NCBI GenBank assembly: GCA_022728415.1
Contig: JAIJJM010000042.1
Location: 1 to 10,464 of the forward strand
Origin: Collinsella sp.
GTDB lineage: Bacteria > Actinomycetota > Coriobacteriia > Coriobacteriales > Coriobacteriaceae
Length of the DNA: 10,464 nucleotides
Direction: 5' to 3'
Shown here: piece by piece, positions 5,633 to 10,464 of the stretch
Layout: each line of letters opens with the position of its first letter
Numbering within the stretch: position 1 is the first letter of the stretch
The notes under the pieces: generated by a model
Told to the model about the DNA's origin: nothing
Database searches by the model: none
What the model saw: the letters and a program-made list of their open reading frames with translations, nothing else
Made by a program: the position numbers and the translations under genes

Positions 5633-6724
5633 TTACGCCTCGCCTCCCTTCTTGAAATCCTTGCGCGTACGGGACGTCTCAGGAGCGTTCTTGAGGAACT
5701 CGGGGTCGCCGGCGTAGTGGCACGCAGAATAGTGACCGGACTCGATGACAACACGCTCGGGGCGCTGCTTGCGGCACTTATCCGTCGCATAGGGACAACG
5801 AGGCGAGAACACGCAGCCCTCGGGCAGGTTCATGAGCGAAGGCGGGTTGCCGTGAATCGGCGTCAGCGGCTTCTTCTCATCGATAGCCTGCTCCGGGATG
5901 GAGCGGATAAGGCCCCAGGTGTAGGGATGGCGGCTCTCGTAGAAGATTTCCTCAGCAGTACCGAACTCGACGGGACGGCCGGCGTACATAACCATGATCT
6001 TGTCGGCCATATCGGCGACAACGCCCAGGTCATGGGTAATCATGATGATGGCGTTACCGTTCTTCTTCTGCATTTCCTGCATAAGCTCAATAATCTGAGC
6101 CTGAATGGTAACGTCCAGGGCAGTCGTGGGTTCGTCGGCAATCAGAATATCGGGGTCGCAGGCAAGGGCCATGGCGATCATGACACGCTGACGCATGCCA
6201 CCAGAGAACTGGTGCGGATACTCATTGACGCGCTTCTCGGGCTCAGGAATGCCAACGAGTTCCAAAAGCTCGGTGGCGCGCTTGAGTGCCTCCTGCTTGG
6301 AGTAGCCACGGTGCAGACGAAGGCCCTCGCCTACCTGCTTGCCGATCTTATAGACCGGGTTCAAGGAGGTCATAGGATCCTGGAAGATCATCGCGATATC
6401 GTTGCCGCGAATGTGCTGCATCTCTTCCTCGGTCATCTCGAGGATGGAGCGACCGCGATAGCGAACGTCACCGCCCTCGATCTTTCCCGGAGGCATCGAG
6501 ATAAGGCCCATGATGGTCATGGCGGTCACGGACTTACCAGAGCCGGACTCACCGACGACACCAAGGGTCTCGCCGCGATCGAGCGTGTAGGACACACCGT
6601 CGACAGCGCGAACGACGCCATCCTCGGTATGAAAATACATCTTAAGGTCATCGACCTCGAGCAGATGCTGGCCCTCGGGAACCGGCTGGTCCTTCAGGTC
6701 CACATAGTTCTTGTTCTTCTTCAT
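5633..6724 (-). CDS. oppD: Oligopeptide ABC transporter ATP-binding protein OppD
   Basis: This is one of two cytoplasmic ATPases that power uptake. The 363-residue sequence shows Walker A GESGSGKS (58-65), Q-loop Q115, ABC signature SGGMR (174-178), Walker B ILIADEP (193-199) and switch His231, so the site appears competent. The C-terminal oligopeptide/dipeptide domain holds HPYTWGLIRSIP (266-277) and the pattern GNPPS...GCVFSPRCPY...KCRKQRPE...HYSACH. Its cysteines 304, 310, 317 and 335 match the spacing found around the iron-sulfur cluster described in some DppD/OppD proteins. The start is two bases after the oppC stop (TAAGGATG), with only a poor ribosome site, which suggests re-initiation from oppC. 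A basic tail (SRTRKDFKKGGEA) ends the protein, and the stop abuts the oppF start. Confidence 0.96.
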   Translation of the reverse strand: MKKNKNYVDLKDQPVPEGQHLLEVDDLKMYFHTEDGVVRAVDGVSYTLDRGETLGVVGESGSGKSVTAMTIMGLISMPPGKIEGGDVRYRGRSILEMTEEEMQHIRGNDIAMIFQDPMTSLNPVYKIGKQVGEGLRLHRGYSKQEALKRATELLELVGIPEPEKRVNEYPHQFSGGMRQRVMIAMALACDPDILIADEPTTALDVTIQAQIIELMQEMQKKNGNAIIMITHDLGVVADMADKIMVMYAGRPVEFGTAEEIFYESRHPYTWGLIRSIPEQAIDEKKPLTPIHGNPPSLMNLPEGCVFSPRCPYATDKCRKQRPERVVIESGHYSACHYAGDPEFLKNAPETSRTRKDFKKGGEA

Positions 6725-6726
6725 CC

Positions 6727-7662
6727 TTATGCGTCCTTCATCTTGACGTCGAGGGCGTCGCGCAGACCGTCACCCAGCAGGGTGAAGGCGAGCACCGTCG
6801 TAAGAATTGCCAGACCGGGCATGATCATCATCCAGGGGGCGGTCATCAGATATTGCTGACCGTCCTGAATCATCGAGCCCCAAGAAGGCGTAGGCGGAAT
6901 AACGCCCATCCCAAGGTAGGACAGAGCGGACTCGGTCAGAATGGCACCACCGATATTCATGGTCGCGTAGACCACGATGGAGGCAACGGAGTTCGGGAAG
7001 ATGTGACGCACGACAATACGAGCATCAGATGCACCCATCGCGCGCGCAGCGTCAACATAGTCGTTTTCCTTGACCGTCAAAATTGCAGAGCGGAAGACAC
7101 GCGCAATCGAAGGCCAGCCGAGAATACCGATGGCGATAAAGACGTTCTGAAGGCCACGGCCGATGACGGCGATCATGGCGACGACGAACAGCACGTACGG
7201 GAACGCCAGGAAGATGTCCGCACAGCGCATGATGATCGTATCCCAGATGCCGCCGTAGAAGCCGGCGAGGGCGCCCATGACTAGACCGATGACCGTCGAG
7301 ATGGCAGTCGCCATAATACCGACGGAAAGCGAAACGCGTGCACCGTAGATTACACGGACCAAAATGTCGCGGCCAAGAGCGTCGGTGCCAAACGGATGCT
7401 CGGCGCACGGAGCCATAAGCGCCGTCTTCGCCATAGTGGTCGAGTCGGAGGCAGTCGGAGAACCGAGCCAAGGCTGGGCCCACAGATCGGCAGTCAGCGC
7501 AATGAGAACGACGATGACGATCCAGCAGACGCCGATGACGGCGAGCTTGTTCTTACGAAGACGCTTGAAAGCGTCACCCCACAGTGTGCGGGACTTAGCG
7601 GGAGCAGACGCGGCCTCGGTGGCGGTAGCCTGCTCCTGAGACTGAGAATCAGTTTCCTGCAT
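6727..7662 (-). CDS. oppC: Oligopeptide ABC transporter permease OppC
   Basis: This is the second membrane subunit, which pairs with OppB. The 311-residue protein has a polar, Ala/Gln-rich N-terminal tail of about 25 residues, a first helix at about 40-60, and then the family hallmark HPFGTDALGRDILVRVIYGARVSL (about 89-112). Further membrane helices lie near 112-135, 150-168, 172-185, 225-245 and 275-297. The EAA loop is at about 202-230 (DYVDAARAMGASDARIVVRHIFPN region). GGGAGGT stands 7 nt before the ATG at 7662 and begins right after the oppB stop, so the two genes are probably translationally linked. It ends TAA two bases before the oppD start. Confidence 0.95.
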   Translation of the reverse strand: MQETDSQSQEQATATEAASAPAKSRTLWGDAFKRLRKNKLAVIGVCWIVIVVLIALTADLWAQPWLGSPTASDSTTMAKTALMAPCAEHPFGTDALGRDILVRVIYGARVSLSVGIMATAISTVIGLVMGALAGFYGGIWDTIIMRCADIFLAFPYVLFVVAMIAVIGRGLQNVFIAIGILGWPSIARVFRSAILTVKENDYVDAARAMGASDARIVVRHIFPNSVASIVVYATMNIGGAILTESALSYLGMGVIPPTPSWGSMIQDGQQYLMTAPWMMIMPGLAILTTVLAFTLLGDGLRDALDVKMKDA

Positions 7663-7676
7663 GAGACGTACCTCCC

Positions 7677-8714
7677 TTAGGCTTTATCCGACGGACCGCC
7701 AAGGCGGATGCGCGGGTCGAGGAATGCATAGCTGATGTCGACGAGCAGGTTAATCACCATAACGACGACGACGATGAGCGTAACGCCGCCCATCACGACG
7801 GGCCAGTCGCGCATGCTAATGGCGCGATAGACCTCATAGCCGATGCCGGGCCAGTTAAAGACCGTCTCGGTCAGGATGGCGCCCGAAAGCATGGCGCCAA
7901 AGTCGACACCAATATAGGTAACGACCGGGATGAGTGCATTCTTAAGCGCATGCTTGATGATGATCGCGCGATTGGAGAGTCCCTTGGCCTTTGCCGTACG
8001 GATGTAATCCTGGTTCATGACGTCGAGCAGCTGCGAGCGCATAATGCGGGCGGCATAGGCGGTCGAAACCGAAGCCAGCGTAATGGTCGGAAGCACATAG
8101 TGCATCCAATCTTGATACTGAGAGCTGGCACCGCCGGCACCCGAGATCGGCATGGAGAACGCACCGCCCGTGGCGTCCTTGAGCACGACGCCAAAGAACA
8201 GCTGCAGCAACATACCGAGCCAGAAGGCCGGGACGGCAACGAGGATCGACGTGGTGAGCGTTACCAAAATATCCCAGAAGGAATAACGCTTTACCGCCGA
8301 AATGATACCCGCACCGATACCCATGATTGCCTCGAGTACGATGGCGCACGCGGCAAGTTTGATCGTATACGGATACTTCTGGGCAAAGATTTCCGTAACC
8401 GGCAGCTTGCGCTGATACGAATTGCCCAGATCGCCATGAAGCAGGCCGTTCATGTAATACAAGTAACGGTCCACGAGCGACGTTTGAACGGGGTCGCCGT
8501 TCTCGTCAAGGATCGCGTTGCCGTCCTCGTCCGACTGGACCAGGTGATAGCGGACGCGAAGCTGAAGCTCCACCTCGGGGGACAGAGCCTTGTCTCCACC
8601 GATCAGCTTGATCGGATCTCCCGGCACGATATTCTGGAGGGCGAACAGAATCAGCGTAACGCCCAAAAATACCGGGATGAACTGAAGCACACGTTTAACG
8701 ATGTACTTACCCAT
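7677..8714 (-). CDS. oppB: Oligopeptide ABC transporter permease OppB
   Basis: This is one of the two membrane subunits forming the peptide channel. The 345-residue protein starts MGKYIVKRVLQFIPVFLGVTLILFAL, the usual OppB/DppB first helix, followed by NIVPGDP. Further hydrophobic segments lie near residues 117-140, 146-176, 205-225, 260-282 and 306-330. The EAA loop that contacts the ATPases is at about 237-264 (YIRTAKAKGLSNRAIIIKHALKNALIPV region). It is longer than the roughly 306 residues of E. coli OppB. The main extra part is an acidic insertion at about 60-80 (DEDGNAILDENGDP) in the outward-facing region between helices 1 and 2, and a second extension lies near 178-203. The ATG at 8714 is preceded by AGGGGAG at suitable spacing. 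The stop is 14 bp before oppC. Confidence 0.95.
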   Translation of the reverse strand: MGKYIVKRVLQFIPVFLGVTLILFALQNIVPGDPIKLIGGDKALSPEVELQLRVRYHLVQSDEDGNAILDENGDPVQTSLVDRYLYYMNGLLHGDLGNSYQRKLPVTEIFAQKYPYTIKLAACAIVLEAIMGIGAGIISAVKRYSFWDILVTLTTSILVAVPAFWLGMLLQLFFGVVLKDATGGAFSMPISGAGGASSQYQDWMHYVLPTITLASVSTAYAARIMRSQLLDVMNQDYIRTAKAKGLSNRAIIIKHALKNALIPVVTYIGVDFGAMLSGAILTETVFNWPGIGYEVYRAISMRDWPVVMGGVTLIVVVVMVINLLVDISYAFLDPRIRLGGPSDKA

Positions 8715-8744
8715 ACCACTCCCCTATCTAGGGATTAACCTAAA

Positions 8745-8774
8745 TGGGATGCCGATCGCCAGACCGGCATCCCA
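8745..8774 (-). promoter_or_regulatory. Intercistronic hairpin between oppA and oppB
   Basis: A perfect 10-bp stem (8745-8754 with 8765-8774) with a 10-nt loop lies in the 157-bp gap. There is no U-tract after it on the minus strand (the sequence continues ATTTAGG), so it is not a strong terminator. In many opp/dpp operons a hairpin at this place protects the oppA mRNA 3' end or partly terminates, so that the binding protein exceeds the permease. That role is inferred here. Near-complementary CTAACCTA-type segments (about 8734-8741 and 8800-8807) could extend the fold. Confidence 0.6.
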
Positions 8775-8871
8775 AAATTACCACAAGCCAGTCTACCCTA
8801 GGTTAGGGAGAACTGTATGTTTCCCATGAGGTCTACGTAAAAACTTGACCATCATGGAAGCTGCAAAACCC

Positions 8872-10464
8872 TTAGGCGAGCTCAGCGGTACTCAGATCGG
8901 CGTGCTTCTGCGGATCGACATAGAGGTGCTTGATGCGATCGGAGCCGGCGAGGGTGTGCGTATAGAACATCACCGGGATGACCGGGCAGTCGGCGGAGAC
9001 CATTGCGTCGGCCTCCTGCATCTTGGCGATACGCTCCTTGTCATCAACGGTAGTGCGAGCCTCATTGACCTTAGCGTCAAACTCGGGGTTATTGTAACCG
9101 GATTTGTTGTCGCCACCGAGAGAGTTGGAGTCGAACAGCGGGTACAGGAAGTTGTCCATGATCGGATAGTCAGCGGTCCAACCCAGACGACCAAACTGAT
9201 AGTTCATGTTCAAATACTGCTCGAGCAGGGCAGACCACTCGGGGGTATCGGAAGTAACGTTAATGCCAACCTTGGCGAGGTCGCCGATAATGGACTCCAT
9301 GATCTCCTTGTGGCCACCGTCCTGGTTGTAGGACAGGGTCACGTTAATGCCACGGTCGCCATTGGCGCCAGCAGGAGCAACCTTATCGAGGTACTCTTTA
9401 GCCTTGTCGACGTCGTAGGCAGCAAACTCCCAAGCGCCCTCTTTGTAGCCGGCGATTCCCGGAGGAACGATACCGTCGGCGGGGGTACGGGTACCCTTGA
9501 AGAGGGTCTTGCAGATGGCCTCACGGTTGATAGCAAGGGAGATACCCTTGCGCAGGTCGGCGTTGTTGAACGGCTCGGCTGTGTTGTTGCAGACCAGATA
9601 GTAGGTGGCAGGCTCGGCGCCGAGCAGCATGTGCTGGCCGTCACCCATGGTGTAGCCATCCTTGGACTCGCCACGATCCTTCTTGGCAGCATTGATCTGT
9701 GCAACGGGAACGTCGCAGACATCGAGGTTGCCAGCCTGGAACTCCTTGTAAGCGGTCTCAACGTCCTTGATGATCTGGAAGTGGATGGCGTCGATCTTGG
9801 CCTTGTCGCCATAGTAATCGTCGAACTTCTTGAGGTTGATCTCCTGACCATCCTCCCACTTGCCGTCCATCTGGAAGGGACCATTGCCGATCGGGGCGAG
9901 GTAGAACGACTTGGCATCGGACTCGGCGCACTCGGGAACCGGGGACAGAGCCGGATGAGAGGCGACGTAGGGGAAATCGGCGTATGCGGAAGCCAGCTTA
10001 ACGACGAGGGTCTCATCGTCGGGGCAGGTAACGCCGGTCAGCTCGGTAGCATTGCCAGCGACCAGATCGTCATAGCCCTCGACCATGGAAAGGTGATAGG
10101 AGATCTCGGAAGGACCATACTCTTTAGCGATGGCCGACTTGGTGTTGACCAGACGTTCCCAGCCAAGCTTGAAGGACTTGGAGGTGACGTCGTCGCCGTT
10201 ATGGAACTTGGCCTTCTTGAGCTTGAAGGTGAACTCGGTGGCGTCGTCGTTGGCCTCGAAGGACTCGCAAGCCAGCGGGACGATCTCGCCCTTCTCGAAG
10301 TCGTACTCGGTCAGAGCGTCAAACAGCTGGTACTCGACCTGGGTGCCCTGATCCTCCTGGACGTTGTAGGGTTCGATGCAGACCGGGTTGTTGATGTAGA
10401 AGTTCAGCGTCGAACCGGAACCGGAACCGGAAGCGTCGCCACCCTTCTTGCCGCATGCGGCAAG
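8872..10464 (-). CDS. oppA: Oligopeptide ABC transporter substrate-binding lipoprotein OppA (partial, N-terminus cut by window edge)
   Basis: This is the extracellular peptide-binding protein of the importer, family 5 (SBP_bac_5). The frame is open from the TAA at 8872-8874 to the window edge, giving 530 visible residues. The first visible residues read LAACGKK, a lipobox whose cysteine would be lipidated and would anchor the mature protein to the outer face of the membrane. The signal peptide and start codon lie beyond 10464. A Gly-Ser linker (ASGSGSGS, encoded by a hexamer repeat) follows, then the family start pattern NFYINNPVCIEPYN...EYQLFDALTEYD, the lobe with KAKFHNGDDVTSKSFKLGWERLVN, and a C-terminal part with WTADYPIMDNFLYPLFDSNS, typical of OppA/DppA-type proteins. 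It is the first gene of oppABCDF and is followed by a 157-bp gap with a hairpin. Peptide specificity cannot be read from the sequence. An internal Met at 10086 is not the start, because homologous sequence continues upstream of it in frame. Confidence 0.93.
   Translation of the reverse strand, partial: LAACGKKGGDASGSGSGSTLNFYINNPVCIEPYNVQEDQGTQVEYQLFDALTEYDFEKGEIVPLACESFEANDDATEFTFKLKKAKFHNGDDVTSKSFKLGWERLVNTKSAIAKEYGPSEISYHLSMVEGYDDLVAGNATELTGVTCPDDETLVVKLASAYADFPYVASHPALSPVPECAESDAKSFYLAPIGNGPFQMDGKWEDGQEINLKKFDDYYGDKAKIDAIHFQIIKDVETAYKEFQAGNLDVCDVPVAQINAAKKDRGESKDGYTMGDGQHMLLGAEPATYYLVCNNTAEPFNNADLRKGISLAINREAICKTLFKGTRTPADGIVPPGIAGYKEGAWEFAAYDVDKAKEYLDKVAPAGANGDRGINVTLSYNQDGGHKEIMESIIGDLAKVGINVTSDTPEWSALLEQYLNMNYQFGRLGWTADYPIMDNFLYPLFDSNSLGGDNKSGYNNPEFDAKVNEARTTVDDKERIAKMQEADAMVSADCPVIPVMFYTHTLAGSDRIKHLYVDPQKHADLSTAELA
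10413..10430. repeat. Tandem hexamer (AACCGG x3) coding a Gly-Ser linker
   Basis: Three exact copies of a 6-bp unit lie inside oppA. On the coding strand they read GGTTCC repeats and give Gly-Ser dipeptides just after the lipidated cysteine. Such linkers tether lipoprotein domains to the membrane. The repeat could change length by slippage in frame without disrupting the protein. Confidence 0.7.

Noticed and set aside
5150..6859. A 569-codon open frame on the plus strand opposite oppD and oppF
   Set aside because: It is antisense to two complete ABC ATPases with all motifs intact. Long antisense frames are expected opposite GC-rich genes, and the peptide resembles no family.

Overview
The window looks like a chromosomal segment of a moderately GC-rich gut actinobacterium of the class Coriobacteriia, most likely Collinsella or a close relative. 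This is inferred from the character of the oligopeptide-binding lipoprotein, the GC-rich actinobacterial codon use, tRNA genes that encode CCA, and the many extragenic GC hairpins. No 16S rRNA or other marker gene is present, so the genus is only a guess. All recognised genes lie on the minus strand and are described below in their direction of transcription, from high to low coordinates.

About 10464 to 4604 is a complete-order oligopeptide ABC importer operon, oppA-oppB-oppC-oppD-oppF. Only the signal peptide of OppA is cut off by the window edge. oppB to oppF are packed with 0 to 14 bp between genes. oppA is separated from oppB by 157 bp that contain a 10-bp hairpin, a layout that commonly lets the binding protein be made in excess of the permease.

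About 4603 to 4014 is a 590-bp intergenic stretch with no credible gene but very strong structure. It holds two long hairpins, E2 at 4463-4587 and E1 at 4157-4281, in opposite orientation. They share one architecture: a 28 or 29 bp perfect outer stem, a 15+15-nt internal loop, an 11-bp perfect inner stem and a GCGC-capped apex. Loop and apex sequences are conserved between the two, while the stems differ in sequence yet stay perfectly paired. This looks like a family of structured elements with compensatory changes and is the most interesting signal in the window. A further 11-bp GC hairpin, an 8-bp hairpin and the palindrome CCTTATATAAGG lie between them.

About 4120 to 3890 is tRNA-Leu(GAG) with its promoter and intrinsic terminator. 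It is followed only 24 nt later by a stress-signalling module. The first gene is a PAS-GAF-PP2C (SpoIIE/RsbU-type) phosphatase at 3864-1519. The second is a single protein that joins a STAS domain (anti-sigma antagonist) to a HATPase domain (anti-sigma kinase) at 1437-691. The pair makes a compact partner-switching module with no sigma factor in view.

About 650 to 1 begins with tRNA-Gly(GCC), its promoter and its terminator. An exact 19-nt copy of the tRNA 3' end follows at 322-340, with its own terminator and a hairpin-rich 130-bp cassette between the two copies. The last 290 bp hold a nested inverted repeat (181-272) and a weak Fur-like palindrome (81-95), with no convincing gene. Both tRNA promoters carry the same 24-nt block (one mismatch), centred on the palindrome ACTTTTTTCAAAAAAGT, just upstream of the -35 region.
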